Assembly: GCA_035524275.1 (NCBI GenBank)
Contig: DATKPC010000116.1
Location: forward strand, 1-64,000
DNA from: DATKPC01 sp035524275
GTDB lineage: Bacteria; Pseudomonadota; Gammaproteobacteria; Burkholderiales; Burkholderiaceae_F
Reading direction: 5' to 3'
DNA: 64,000 nucleotides
This document shows, piece after piece, positions 1 to 9,622 of this stretch. Below the pieces are notes generated by a model, which did not search any database, was not told the origin of the DNA, and worked only from the letters and a program-made list of their open reading frames with translations. How positions within the stretch are numbered: the first letter of the stretch is position 1; each line of letters starts with the position of its first letter. A program made the position numbers and the translations under genes.

Positions 1-1168
1 CCGCCGCCGGCAGCGCCCAGCGCAGCAACGCGTCGAGCGCAGCGTCGAGCTGCGGCGGCGCGGCCCTGGCGTGCGCCACGACGATCGGCGTCTGCAGTTG
101 CGCGCGGGCGTACCAGCAGACCGCGGCCGGGCCGTCGAACAGGTCGGCGAACGCCTGCGCGGCGGCCGGCGGCGCGCCATGCGCGACGGCGAGCACCGAC
201 TGCAGCTGCGTCCAATCGACCGGCACGACCGCGCACGCGGCCGGATCGATCGGAAGCGCGGACCAGGGCGACGTGCCGCTCGCGGTCGATGCCGGCAGCG
301 CCGCCGCGGTGGCGACGCGAAGCGCCGTCTTCAGCGTCGCGCCACCCGGCCCGAGCTCGACGCGGACCGTGCGCAGACCGGGGAAGAAATGCTGGTAGCC
401 GAACGACAGGAAACGCGCGTCGGCGACGATCTGGTGCGCGGACGAATGCTCCGGCAGCGCGAAGTGCCGGCGGTAGACCGCGTTCGCGTCGGCGTCGTCG
501 GCAAGCAGTGCCTCGACGACCTTCAGCGAACCGGGGTCCGGGCGCCGGTCGGCATCGAAGAGGAGGCCGGGATCGCTGAGAACGACGACGCGGTCGCCGG
601 CGGCGGCCAGCACCAGCGTCCGACGCGGCGAGAGCGTCAGCGCCAGGAACGGGACGTCGCTGCCGTGGATTCCAAGCGTCGCGACGACGCCCAGTTGCGC
701 GTCGGAAGCCGCGACGGTCGCGGCCTGCTGCAGCGCGCGGGCGAGCGCCCCGCGCGTCATCGCGACGAGCCAGTGGCGCGGCGCACCCTTCGCGTCGGTC
801 CACCACGCGAGCTCCGCCGGCTCGTCGAGCGCGATCGCGAGCAGCCTGTCGGTCAGGCCGAGGTCGTGCTCGAAGGCGATCCGCTTGATGGCGCCGACGA
901 CCGCAAGGCGGTCCTCCCGCTCCTCGTAGTAGAACGCGAAGTCGTCGGTCAACACGTCGCGCAGGACCGGCGCCTTCACGACGTCGCGCGGCAGCGCCGA
1001 CAGCGACGGCGTCGCGACGTACGCCTGCGGCGCGGCGAGGTCGACGCGCAGCGCGTTGATGACGCCGTCGTACCGGTGCTGGTGGCGCCAGCCCAGCACG
1101 CCGGCGGCGACGACGCCGACGGCGACCACGGCGGTCGCGACGCCGATCAGGAGCTTTCGAGGATTCAC
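1..1168 (-). CDS. DUF2138 (YfaA-like) protein, C-terminus cut by window edge
   Basis: About 389 residues are visible; the 3' end lies left of the window. The product starts at a GTG with a short basic end (VNPRKLLIG) followed by one hydrophobic segment of about 20 residues, so it is probably an inner-membrane-anchored periplasmic protein. The stretch after the anchor (SLSALPRDVVKAPVLRDVLT, then DDFAFYYEEREDRLAVVGAI) matches what I remember of the DUF2138 family, whose E. coli member is YfaA. Function of the family is not known to me. An in-frame GTG at 1180 is an alternative start. The usual yfa neighbours (alpha-2-macroglobulin etc.) are not seen on the visible side. The opposite strand is open too but its product is arginine-rich shadow. 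Confidence 0.7.
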   Translation of the reverse strand, partial: MNPRKLLIGVATAVVAVGVVAAGVLGWRHQHRYDGVINALRVDLAAPQAYVATPSLSALPRDVVKAPVLRDVLTDDFAFYYEEREDRLAVVGAIKRIAFEHDLGLTDRLLAIALDEPAELAWWTDAKGAPRHWLVAMTRGALARALQQAATVAASDAQLGVVATLGIHGSDVPFLALTLSPRRTLVLAAAGDRVVVLSDPGLLFDADRRPDPGSLKVVEALLADDADANAVYRRHFALPEHSSAHQIVADARFLSFGYQHFFPGLRTVRVELGPGGATLKTALRVATAAALPASTASGTSPWSALPIDPAACAVVPVDWTQLQSVLAVAHGAPPAAAQAFADLFDGPAAVCWYARAQLQTPIVVAHARAAPPQLDAALDALLRWALPAA

Positions 1169-1310
1169 CGCGCGTCCGTCCACGAGTCCGGCAGGTCCAT
1201 CGGGATGCCGCGCGGATCATCGCAGGTCGCGCGGGAACTCCGTATGAATTCCGCGTGAAGGGCCGCGGCGAGCCGACGACGGGGGCCGGCGGCGCCCGCC
1301 GCGACCGCGA

Positions 1311-2468
1311 TCAGGCGGCAGCGCCTTCCGCGGCGGTCACCGCCGTATCGCGGCCGCGATGCTTCGCCGCGTACATCGCGGAATCGGCGCGGCCGATCAG
1401 TGCGTCGCAGTCGACATCGTTGCCCTCGTCGGTGGCCAGGCCGATGCTGACGGACAGCGGTCCGCAGCCGGCCGGGACCTCGATCGCCTCGGCGCGGATC
1501 GCGGCCTGCAGGCGCCCGGCGAAGATCCGCGCGCCGTGCGCGTCGGTATTCGGAAGCACCAGCACGAATTCCTCGCCGCCCCAGCGCCCGACGCGATCGC
1601 TGGCGCGGGCTGCCCGCTGCAGCACGCCGGCCAGCTGCCGCAGCACGCGATCTCCCGCGCGATGGCCGCCGACATCGTTGACCCGCTTGAAGTGGTCCAC
1701 GTCGACGAACGCGACGCTGAGCTTCTGCCGGTGGCGGTGCGCCAGCGCCAGCGCGCGCTTCATTTCGACATCGAAGGCGTTTCGCTGCAGCAGGCCCGTC
1801 AGCGCGTCGAACCGCGACAGCCGACGCGCCCGGCCGACCTGGCGTCCGAGGATCAGCGCGAACCAGGTCAGGTGGAAGCTGGCGGACGAGACGATCGCCG
1901 GCAGCAGCCAGCCCGCGCTGGCCGACGCCATCGCATGCGTGCTGGTCGCGAGCGCGCCGGGCACTGCCAGCAGGCGACCGACGTGGAACGCCGCGAAGCT
2001 CGTCATCAGCGCCAGCGGCGTCAACGCGAGCAGTCCGAAGCGCCCGAATTCCGTGACGAGCGGGCGCGCGAAGATGGCGAGGGGCGCGGCGAGCAGTACG
2101 AGCAGCGACACGTCGTAGCCGATCACGCGCAACGCCGCCTCGGCGCCGCCCAGGTTCGGGGCGAGGACCTGGAGCCCGATCGCCACGAGCAGCGCGGCCA
2201 TCCAGAAGCGCAGGTAGCGCGCGCGTCCGTGGACGAAGATGTCGCCACCCAGGTTGGCCGCGCCGGCGCTCAGCAGCGCCAGCACGAGGCCGAGGACGCC
2301 GGGCCCGGCACCGCCGGCGGACGACGCGACGACGCTGACGAGCGAAGTTCCCTCGAGGAGGCTGTAGGCGGACCAGGCCAGCGCGACCGGGCGTTCCTCG
2401 CGCATCAGCGCCGCGACGACGAGCCATCCGGCGCAGAAGATGCCGGACACCGCAAGCGTGAGTACCAA
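1311..2468 (-). CDS. membrane diguanylate cyclase (GGDEF), paralogue 1
   Basis: Makes c-di-GMP from two GTP. The N-terminal ~200 residues are hydrophobic with about six membrane segments; the C-terminal GGDEF domain carries RWGGEEF as active site, preceded five residues upstream by RASD, an RxxD inhibitory I-site. It aligns along its whole length with the cyclase at 20782-21939 (shared EERP...WSAY after the first helix). I place the start at a TTG at 2468 because this gives 385 residues, the same length as the paralogue, and because a -10-like TAATAT (2552-2557) and three 15-bp repeats lie just upstream. An ATG at 2609 in the same frame would add 47 residues made largely of those repeats; an ATT at 2492 behind GGGGGAA is another possibility. 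Start uncertain, family certain. Confidence 0.85.
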   Translation of the reverse strand: MVLTLAVSGIFCAGWLVVAALMREERPVALAWSAYSLLEGTSLVSVVASSAGGAGPGVLGLVLALLSAGAANLGGDIFVHGRARYLRFWMAALLVAIGLQVLAPNLGGAEAALRVIGYDVSLLVLLAAPLAIFARPLVTEFGRFGLLALTPLALMTSFAAFHVGRLLAVPGALATSTHAMASASAGWLLPAIVSSASFHLTWFALILGRQVGRARRLSRFDALTGLLQRNAFDVEMKRALALAHRHRQKLSVAFVDVDHFKRVNDVGGHRAGDRVLRQLAGVLQRAARASDRVGRWGGEEFVLVLPNTDAHGARIFAGRLQAAIRAEAIEVPAGCGPLSVSIGLATDEGNDVDCDALIGRADSAMYAAKHRGRDTAVTAAEGAAA

Positions 2469-2492
2469 CGTGTCAGGAAGTGGCGCGCTAAT

Positions 2493-2537
2493 GGGTTTCC
2501 CCCGGATGGATTTTTCCCGGACGGGCTTTTCCCGGAC
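2493..2537. repeat. three tandem 15-bp repeats upstream of the GGDEF gene
   Basis: Three adjacent 15-base units (2493-2507, 2508-2522, 2523-2537) share the core TTTCCCGGA on the plus strand with a few substitutions. They lie between a -10-like TAATAT and the start I prefer for the diguanylate cyclase, so they are probably 5' untranslated. If the ATG at 2609 is used instead they would encode three five-residue units of the type VREKP. Confidence 0.7.
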
Positions 2538-2551
2538 CCTCGAGCGCCGGG

Positions 2552-2557
2552 ATATTA
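2552..2557 (-). promoter_or_regulatory. -10-like element TAATAT before GGDEF gene
   Basis: TAATAT on the minus strand stands out in GC-rich DNA about 85 bp upstream of the preferred start. No convincing -35 is seen at 17 bp, so this is a weak prediction. Confidence 0.35.
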
Positions 2558-2738
2558 GCGTGCGGGTTGCGCGCTTCGGCCGCCCGATCCGCGTCAACCC
2601 GCATGACATGAAGCCGGATTGGATCCTGGAGCTGGCGCGGTCCGGGCTCGTCGTCGAGGAGAACGATCTGCAGGTCCAGATCGGTTCGTCGCGGCGGTCC
2701 CGACGCGCGCGCGATGACGCGGCCGGCGCAGCGCGCCG

Positions 2739-3107
2739 TCAGGGCTGCGCGGCGCAGGGATACGCCGCGGTCAACGCCGCCTTGACGATCTCGGCCGCCG
2801 CATCCTGCCTCGCGGCAGCGTGCTCGCGCAGGTATTTCGTGACGACGTCGGTCATCTGCTCGGCGCTCACCTTCTGCGGAATGCAGATCGGCAGGACGGT
2901 CCTGCCGGGCGCAGGCATTCCGGTGTCCCCGCCGTAGGCGGCCTCGAGGCCGTCGTAGGCCCCCGAGACGTAGAGGATCTTCATCATCCTCGGCCACTTC
3001 AGGTAGTCGTTGCCGTCATGGAACCCGGCGCCGGCGGCGAGCGGTACGGCGAGGAGGGCGGCGAGGAGCGGCAAGCGGAGCGCGACAAGCACGACAGGAC
3101 GCTTCAC
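2739..3107 (-). CDS. secreted Rap1a/Tai-like protein
   Basis: 122 residues from a GTG start. Residues 1-27 form a signal peptide (MKRPVVLVALRLPLLAALLA..., cleavage near AAGAG). The mature part has the pattern of the Rap1a/Tai family: ICIPQKVSAEQMTDVV, YLREH, then a C-terminal ALTAAYPC with two cysteines that could form a disulphide. In Serratia, Rap1a-type proteins are immunity proteins against T6SS peptidoglycan amidase effectors, but the family is common in proteobacteria without any T6SS neighbour, as here. No effector gene is adjacent, so an immunity role is only a family-based guess. Confidence 0.6.
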   Translation of the reverse strand: MKRPVVLVALRLPLLAALLAVPLAAGAGFHDGNDYLKWPRMMKILYVSGAYDGLEAAYGGDTGMPAPGRTVLPICIPQKVSAEQMTDVVTKYLREHAAARQDAAAEIVKAALTAAYPCAAQP

Positions 3108-3191
3108 GGGACGGCTTCCGGCAGGCGAAGAAACGGGAATGGCGTCCGGCGACGCGGCAGCGCCGGACCCTGCATTGTCCTGCCGCCGCCG

Positions 3192-4802
3192 CTACCCCGC
3201 AATGCGCTGCGCATCCTGCGCGCGCAACACCCGCCGCAGGATCTTGCCCGACGGCGTCTTCGGGATCGCGTCGCAGACGACGACGTCGGCAAGCTGCTTG
3301 TACTCGGAGACGCGCCGGGCGACCCACGCCTTGATCCCCTCCGGGTCGATCCGCTGGCGCGGCACGAGATACGCAACGGCGACTTCGCCGGCGCGCTCGT
3401 CGGCGCGTCCGATCACGGCCGCGTCGGCGACATCCGGGTGCGTGAACAACAGCGCTTCGAGCTCCGCCGGCGCGACCTGGTAGCCCTTCACTTTGATCAG
3501 TTCCTTCAGCCGGTCGGTGAGGTACAGGTAGCCGTCATCGTCGACGTGCCCGATGTCGCCCGTCCGCACCCACCCGTCGCGCGTGATCGTCGCCGCGGTG
3601 GCTTCCGGCTGGTTGAGGTAACCCTTGAAGGCCTGCGGCCCGCGGAACCAGATCTCGCCGGACTCGCCGCGCGCGACGTCCTGCAGCGTGCCCGGATCGA
3701 CGACGCGCGCCTGCGTCCCCGGAAGCAGTTGTCCGCTCGCGCCGTGGCGCTCGCGGCCGGGTACCGTCGCGGCCACGACGCCGGACGACTCCGTCATCCC
3801 GAAGCCCTGCACCACGCGACAACGCAGGCGCTCCTGCGCCTGCAATTCGAGCGCCGAGCCCAGCGGGGCGGCGCCGCAACCGACGGCCTTCAACGAGGAC
3901 AGGTCAAAGCCGGCGACCAGCGGGTGGCGCGCCATGAATTGCAGGATCGGCGGGACGACGCCCAGGTGCGTCACGCGATAGTCCTGGATCGCCTTGAGGA
4001 ACGGTTCCGGTTCGAAGCGCGGCAGCGTCACGATCTTCGAACCGTCGACCAGGCCCGCGAGAAGGATCACGGTGAAGCCGAAGATGTGGAACATCGGCAG
4101 GAACGCGAGGCAGACCGTGTGTCCTTCGTCGTCCGGTTCCTTCGTCTGCGCCAGGTATTGCACGACGTTCGCCAGGATCGTCCGATGCGTCAGCATGACC
4201 CCCTTCTGTCGACCGGTCGTGCCGGACGAATACGGGACCGCGGCCAGCGCGTCCGGATCCTCGGCGACGACCGGCGGCGGGTCGTCACGCGTTCCCGCGG
4301 CGGCCAGCAGCGACGGGTACGCGATCTCGTCGTCGGCGGCGCCCGCAGGATCGCCCAGCACGATCAGCCTGGCACCGCCGGCGGCGGCCGCCGCCTCGCG
4401 CGCCGCTGACCGCAACGGCGCCACGGTGAAGATGAAGCGGGCGCCGACATCGCGGATCTGCCAGGCCAGGTCCTCGACGTGGTTCAGCGGATTGGCGCCG
4501 CTGATGACGCCGCCGGCGGCCAGGGCGCCGAGGCCGGCGACGGCCCATTCCGGAAGGTTCGGCGCCAACATCAGCAGCCGGTCGCCCGGCTTGAAGCCGA
4601 TCGCGGCGAGCCCGGCCGCGAAGCGCCCGATCTGCAGGTCGAGGTCGCCATAGGTGATCGACCGCCCGCTCGCGGCGTCGACGAGCGCGACGTCGGCCGG
4701 CCGTCGACGCGCGAGTTCGCGGATGTGGCGCGACACCGTCGTCGCAGGGACGTCGACCGGCGGCAGCGGGGATTCGATGATCGACGACGCGGCGTGGGCC
4801 AT
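3192..4802 (-). CDS. acyl-CoA synthetase, 4-coumarate-CoA ligase type
   Basis: 536 residues, normal for the ANL superfamily: activates a carboxylic acid with ATP to an acyl-adenylate and transfers it to CoA. Visible motifs are the P-loop YSSGTTGRQKGVML (about residue 190), the GFGMTESSG motif (about 335), RTGDIG (about 414) and the C-terminal catalytic lysine in PKTPSGKILRR (about 520). The DAASGRSITYGDLD start region is typical of 4-coumarate-CoA ligase-like enzymes, but aromatic versus fatty-acid specificity cannot be read from sequence alone. The ATG is preceded by GGGAGAAGCGC, a good ribosome site. No CoA-pathway gene is adjacent. Confidence 0.85.
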   Translation of the reverse strand: MAHAASSIIESPLPPVDVPATTVSRHIRELARRRPADVALVDAASGRSITYGDLDLQIGRFAAGLAAIGFKPGDRLLMLAPNLPEWAVAGLGALAAGGVISGANPLNHVEDLAWQIRDVGARFIFTVAPLRSAAREAAAAAGGARLIVLGDPAGAADDEIAYPSLLAAAGTRDDPPPVVAEDPDALAAVPYSSGTTGRQKGVMLTHRTILANVVQYLAQTKEPDDEGHTVCLAFLPMFHIFGFTVILLAGLVDGSKIVTLPRFEPEPFLKAIQDYRVTHLGVVPPILQFMARHPLVAGFDLSSLKAVGCGAAPLGSALELQAQERLRCRVVQGFGMTESSGVVAATVPGRERHGASGQLLPGTQARVVDPGTLQDVARGESGEIWFRGPQAFKGYLNQPEATAATITRDGWVRTGDIGHVDDDGYLYLTDRLKELIKVKGYQVAPAELEALLFTHPDVADAAVIGRADERAGEVAVAYLVPRQRIDPEGIKAWVARRVSEYKQLADVVVCDAIPKTPSGKILRRVLRAQDAQRIAG

Positions 4803-5015
4803 GCGCTTCTCCCGGAGGCACTCCGTCGACGAATCCTACGCGGACGGCCGGCGTCGGTCTTGGCGCGCTGCGGCGGTCTGGGCAACGCCGCGGAACGGCA
4901 GGACGCCGAGGGCGATGGCCTCGGCCTCGGTCCATGCCTTGACGTCGTCGCCGAGCGCGACGCCGAGAAGTTCGGGTTCAGCCGCCGCGGAATCGTCCGG
5001 CACCGGCCATTCCCG

Positions 5016-8000
5016 TCACGAAACGGCCGGTGGCGCGCCGGCCTCCGGCGCGCTGCCGGCCGGCGATGGATCGGCCGATTCGGTCGCCTGGCGAGCGCCG
5101 CGCGCGGCGCGCGGCGGACGTGGCGGTCGCGGGGCTCGCGGCGTCGCGTCCCAGCGACGTCCGTCGGAGAACGCCTGCCAGCTCCATTTCGCGAGGTCGA
5201 CGACGCGCAGCGCGAGCCAAACCGACCACAACAGCATCAGCACGCGCCAGCACCAGATCGGCACGCTGACCGCGACCGCGTCCGGGGTCGCGCCCTCGAC
5301 GCGGTCGAGATACCAGTGGAGGTCGTCATCCGTCGACCCGTTCCCGGTCACGAGCATCGACGGCCGGCCCAGCAGGCCGTTGTGCACCGACTCGAAAAGC
5401 ACCGACACGGCGACGATGCACAGCACGGCGTAGGCGACCTGCGCAAGATTGAACCGCCAGCCGGCCAGCCGCGCTCCGAATCGCTGGCGCGCGCTCGTCG
5501 CCGCGAGGAACACGAGGACCATGGCCGCCGGCTCGAGCCCGGATTGTCCGGCGCCGAGCGCGAGCACGACCCACGTCGAGGCGGACAACGGGGATGGCAC
5601 GAGGCGCGCCGCGACGAGTGCGACGGCTACGAGGACGATCAGCAGCGACCAGAACAGGACCACCGGGCCGATCGTCGGCCCGAGCGCCAGCAGCAGCCAG
5701 CGGTCGCGCCCCAGCGTGAGCCGGATCGCGGCATTGACGGCCGGCCCGCCGAGGTCGAGACGCGGCGCGTGGTAGATCAGCTCCTCGCCGCGCGCCTCGC
5801 GCCACGCGACCTGCAGTCGGTGCGCGCCCGGCTCGACCTGGACCGGCAGGCTGCGCCCCTCGAGATAGACCGGGAGGGCGACGCCGTCCTTCTGCACCGA
5901 GACCGGTATCGCGCCCTGCGGCAATTCGAGCCGAAAGACGGACCCGAGGCTCGCCCGCAGCGCGATGTCGGCCTGCACGTCGGTCGCTCCGGAGCCCGGC
6001 ATCGCATGCAACTGCACCCGGTCGATCGTCAGCGTGCGGCCCTCGACGCCCTCCGGGCGCGTCACGAGGAGCTGCAGCGATTCGCCGGGCCACGGACGCC
6101 ACTGCGGATTCCAGGCGCCGCCGCCGACGCGCTGGACCGGCGGGAGCCCCGCCGACTGCACGTCCCAGGACGGCGACGCGCGAACCGTCCAGGTTTCCGA
6201 TTGTCCTGGCCATGGCGCGGCCTTCAAGCGCACCGGGCTCTTCGGCGCGAGATCGGAGACGAAATGGCCGCGCCCGCCCGGCGGCAGCGTCAGGACCGCC
6301 TCGCCATCGGCCACGGTGATCGACGGCGTCGTCACCGACTCGCCTTCGAGCAGCGCGACGCGCACTTCCTGCGGCCGCGAGCCGGAGTCGGCGCGCGCGA
6401 CGTCGGTCACGACCTGCCATTTCTGGCCCTGGGCGCCGAAGCTGAGCGTCCTCGCCACGTGCGCGTACGGCTCGACGCCGGCGTCGACCGTCGCGCCGCC
6501 GGACGCATCCGACGCGCGCGTCGGCGCGACGCGGACCAGGTTCAGCGTCCCGCCGACGCCGCCGTCGTCGCGCAAGCCCGAGAGCCGCCAGCCGTCGAGG
6601 TGCGATTCGATCAGGCCCTGCACGCCCGGCGCATCGATCGCCACCTCGTGGATGCCGTCGACCGCGAGGCGCCTTGCGACGCGGTGCACGCCCGCGGCGA
6701 GATGCACGCCGACGCGTCCGCGCGCGAGTTGCACGGCTTCCGCCGGACGCCCGTCGATCTCGATGACGGAGCCCCTCCATGCGGCACCTCCGGGAACCGG
6801 CGCCACGACGTCGGCCTGCGCGTTGACGACGACGGTCATCTCGACGCGGTCGCCGCGCGCCTCGAGCAGCAGCTGCTGCACGGCGGCACAGTTCGGCGCG
6901 CAGGGCGGCGGCGCGAGCAGCCGTTCGCGCAACTGGTGAAGCAGCTGCAGCCCGCTGGAAGACGCTGCCGCGGAGCCGTCCGCGGCCGCCGGCTCGAGGG
7001 CCGAATCCGGCGCTGGCACCGCCGGTGCCGGGGCCGGTCTTGGCGCCGCTCGCCCGGGCGGCGCGGCGTCCCTCGCAGCCGCATCCGGCGAGGCACTGGC
7101 GAGGCTGGCCCCCACGAGGATCGCGGCGACGACGCCGGCCGCCGTGGCCGCAGCGGAGCGCGTGAACGTTGCGGGCGGGCGGCCCGGTCGCCCCGCAACG
7201 AACCACAGCGCCAGCAGCAGCAACGCGACCGTCGCGACGTGGCCGACGCGGACCAGCCAGGGCGGCACGAGCCACAGGCGCATCGACTGCTGCGCCGTGA
7301 CCGGACCCGCCCATTGCAATGCGTACGAGCGCCAGCGCCACGTCGGCACGCCCGCGCCGGTCTGCACCTTCGCGGCCGGATCGACCGCTTCATAGAACTG
7401 CGCACTGGAGGCGGCCTCGCGCTCCGCGCCGAAGCCGCCGGCGGGCGGCGGCGCATTGACGCTGGACCTGCCGTCCGCGGACTTTGCGCGAGGTGCCGCC
7501 ATCCGCGCCGCCGTCGCGGGCGCGGCGGGCGGCGACGGCAGCGATCTGTCGGCCTTCTTCTCCTCGTCGGGCGCCTCCCCGGCTTCCATCGCCTGCAGCG
7601 CGCCGCCCTGCTCCTCCAGGACCGGATGCAGCGCGTCGCGGACCTGGCCATAGGAGAAGGCGACGATCCACAGCGCGAGGATCGCGATGCCGGCGCGACG
7701 AGCCAGGACGGCGGCGCGTGCGAACCACGAGGCGGGGTTCGACGACGTCGCGCGCGCCACGGCCGCAGCGACCAGCGGCACGAGCCACCACCAGCCGGGC
7801 GCGCCGGGCGCGGTCCACGACAGCGCCAGCGCGGTGCCGACGACGGCCGCCGCCTTGGCGCCGAGCACGCGGCCCGCAGTGGCACAGATCAGCAGCGCGA
7901 GGAACAGGTCCCACAGTGTCCACGCCGACGTCCAGGACCCTTCCGCATGCGTCACGCCGCTGGCGTGCAACAGCCGCCATGCCGGCGGGAGGTTCAACGT

Positions 8001-9446
8001 CGCGCGGGCCGATTGGAGCCCGGTCGACCATCCGGCCACCGGCAGCGACGTGACGCCCGACTCGACGCGGCCGTCGGCGTCGATGCCCACCTGTACGCTG
8101 CGGATCTCGAGGCCAGCGCCATCCTGCGCCGGCAGGTGCGTCAGGACCTGGTCCTGGCCGTTGATCGCCGCGCGTCCCAGCCGGTACGGCGCCGGCATTT
8201 CGAGGCGCCACGCGCCCTCGTGGCCCTCGGGCGCCGGCGGCGCCGCGAACTCGCCGTCGAGGTGATCGCGGAAGCTCATCCCGCGCCCGTCCTCGTCGAG
8301 CCAGAGGATGCGCGTCAAAGCGAGGCGGCCCTGTGCCTGCGCCGGTTCGCCGCGGTGTCGCTCGGTGATCTCCAGTCCCTGGCCCGGCTTGACGCGCCAC
8401 GCAGGCAGCGATTGCCAATCGTCCGGAACGTCGGCTTGCTTCGGGTCGACCGCGACCGGCCCGCGGACATCGACGCGGCGATTCTGCTCGACGGCGGCGA
8501 AGGACCAGACCTCGTCGCCGGCCGCGCCGGCGGGCAGTGTCGGTTTCGACAGCGGCAAGGCCTGCCGCGCGGTCACGCGGACCCAGTTGCGGCCAGCCAC
8601 CGCCTGCACGCGGAGCAGGTCGCCGTCGATCCGCATCGGCCATGAACCCTGCAGCCGCAGCGCCGTGAAACCGGGCAGCAGCGCGCCAGGAACGACGATC
8701 TCTCGCGGCCGGCCGGCGACGGTGAGCTCGACCGCGGTTTCGACCGTCGACGGAATCTCGTCCGCGAAGCGCCGGAACACTCGCGTCGACACCGCGTCCT
8801 GTTCGACGCTCGCCTGCGAGGGACGCGCCAGCCACAGCGCGCCGGACGCATCCGGCCGGACGGGACGCCCATCGAGCGTGACGTCGAGCCGCGCGTAGTT
8901 TTCGGGGACGCGAAGTTGCGCCGGCATCCGGATCCAGCGCAGTTCCCCGCTGACGTGGTGATGGCCCCGCGCGAGGAGCAGCTGCGGGACGTCGCCGTGC
9001 GCCACGACCGGCGCCGCGGCGCCGTCGACACGCACGTCGACGGGCCACGCGCCCTGCTGGCCGGGGAGTGCCAGCACCGCGGCGTCGCGATAGGCGGTCG
9101 CGTCGATCTCGAAATGGCCGCCGCTGGAGTCCTCGCCCTGCTCCGCCTTGCCGCCGGTCCTGGCCTCGGCGCGCTGCAGCGTCGCCGCCAGCGACGAAGC
9201 CAGCACGCAGGCGCGCTCGCCGTCGCCGTCGACGCGCGGGCATTGCGCCTCCGGCGCATCGCGGAGGACCCAGCCGATCCACGGCCGCAGCGCATCGGGA
9301 ATGGCCGGATCCGGAGGCGCGTCACTCCGCGCCGGCAAGGCCGTGGCCACCAGCCCGAGCGAAAGCAGCGCAGCGGCGACGCCACGGCGGCCGGACGTGC
9401 CATGACGCAGCGGCGAGCCCCGTGGGCCCACGAGGGAATACGGCAT
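5016..9446 (-). CDS. very large multi-domain membrane protein of unknown function
   Basis: 1476 residues; I do not recognise the family. A signal-like hydrophobic stretch (VAAALLSLGLVATALPA) lies near residues 25-45. A long soluble region follows, rich in beta-type sequence and reading like an extracytoplasmic sandwich fold. Membrane clusters lie near residues 505-600 (WDLFLALLICATAGRVL; GIAILALWIVAFSYG) and 730-785 (VATVALLLLALWFVAG). A second long soluble domain comes next, and a C-terminal membrane cluster occupies about 1250-1420. A low-complexity stretch of Ala, Pro, Arg and Gly (790-850) follows the second cluster and the tail is proline-rich. The architecture suggests an envelope protein with two periplasmic domains. 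It stands alone. The opposite strand is open for more than 4 kb but encodes arginine-rich shadow. Confidence 0.7.
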   Translation of the reverse strand: MPYSLVGPRGSPLRHGTSGRRGVAAALLSLGLVATALPARSDAPPDPAIPDALRPWIGWVLRDAPEAQCPRVDGDGERACVLASSLAATLQRAEARTGGKAEQGEDSSGGHFEIDATAYRDAAVLALPGQQGAWPVDVRVDGAAAPVVAHGDVPQLLLARGHHHVSGELRWIRMPAQLRVPENYARLDVTLDGRPVRPDASGALWLARPSQASVEQDAVSTRVFRRFADEIPSTVETAVELTVAGRPREIVVPGALLPGFTALRLQGSWPMRIDGDLLRVQAVAGRNWVRVTARQALPLSKPTLPAGAAGDEVWSFAAVEQNRRVDVRGPVAVDPKQADVPDDWQSLPAWRVKPGQGLEITERHRGEPAQAQGRLALTRILWLDEDGRGMSFRDHLDGEFAAPPAPEGHEGAWRLEMPAPYRLGRAAINGQDQVLTHLPAQDGAGLEIRSVQVGIDADGRVESGVTSLPVAGWSTGLQSARATLNLPPAWRLLHASGVTHAEGSWTSAWTLWDLFLALLICATAGRVLGAKAAAVVGTALALSWTAPGAPGWWWLVPLVAAAVARATSSNPASWFARAAVLARRAGIAILALWIVAFSYGQVRDALHPVLEEQGGALQAMEAGEAPDEEKKADRSLPSPPAAPATAARMAAPRAKSADGRSSVNAPPPAGGFGAEREAASSAQFYEAVDPAAKVQTGAGVPTWRWRSYALQWAGPVTAQQSMRLWLVPPWLVRVGHVATVALLLLALWFVAGRPGRPPATFTRSAAATAAGVVAAILVGASLASASPDAAARDAAPPGRAAPRPAPAPAVPAPDSALEPAAADGSAAASSSGLQLLHQLRERLLAPPPCAPNCAAVQQLLLEARGDRVEMTVVVNAQADVVAPVPGGAAWRGSVIEIDGRPAEAVQLARGRVGVHLAAGVHRVARRLAVDGIHEVAIDAPGVQGLIESHLDGWRLSGLRDDGGVGGTLNLVRVAPTRASDASGGATVDAGVEPYAHVARTLSFGAQGQKWQVVTDVARADSGSRPQEVRVALLEGESVTTPSITVADGEAVLTLPPGGRGHFVSDLAPKSPVRLKAAPWPGQSETWTVRASPSWDVQSAGLPPVQRVGGGAWNPQWRPWPGESLQLLVTRPEGVEGRTLTIDRVQLHAMPGSGATDVQADIALRASLGSVFRLELPQGAIPVSVQKDGVALPVYLEGRSLPVQVEPGAHRLQVAWREARGEELIYHAPRLDLGGPAVNAAIRLTLGRDRWLLLALGPTIGPVVLFWSLLIVLVAVALVAARLVPSPLSASTWVVLALGAGQSGLEPAAMVLVFLAATSARQRFGARLAGWRFNLAQVAYAVLCIVAVSVLFESVHNGLLGRPSMLVTGNGSTDDDLHWYLDRVEGATPDAVAVSVPIWCWRVLMLLWSVWLALRVVDLAKWSWQAFSDGRRWDATPRAPRPPRPPRAARGARQATESADPSPAGSAPEAGAPPAVS

Positions 9447-9622
9447 GTCGATGCCTGCGAGTCAGCGATGGGCCGCAGGGTAGCCGCGATGCCCGCGCGC
9501 CGAAAGCGTGCCGGGCAGGGGCTTCGATTGGATGGACGCCGGCGACTGCCGGACGGCGGCCGGGGCGACGCCGACCGGCACGTCGGATGCGCGCCTGTCG
9601 AACGCCGGCATTCGATAGCCGG

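Noticed and set aside
71..1258. 395-codon plus-strand frame at the left edge
   Set aside because: Arginine-rich shadow of the DUF2138 gene; no recognisable motif.
3108..3191. T6SS effector partner for the Rap1a-like protein
   Set aside because: No adjacent effector or T6SS gene; 84-bp gap is empty.
4479..8645. 1388-codon open frame on plus strand opposite the large membrane protein
   Set aside because: Product is arginine- and alanine-rich with no hydrophobic or domain pattern, the usual shadow of a long GC-rich gene. The minus-strand product has a signal peptide and membrane helices.
9447..9622. possible small gene between cupin and the large membrane gene
   Set aside because: Only arginine-rich short frames and no ribosome site.
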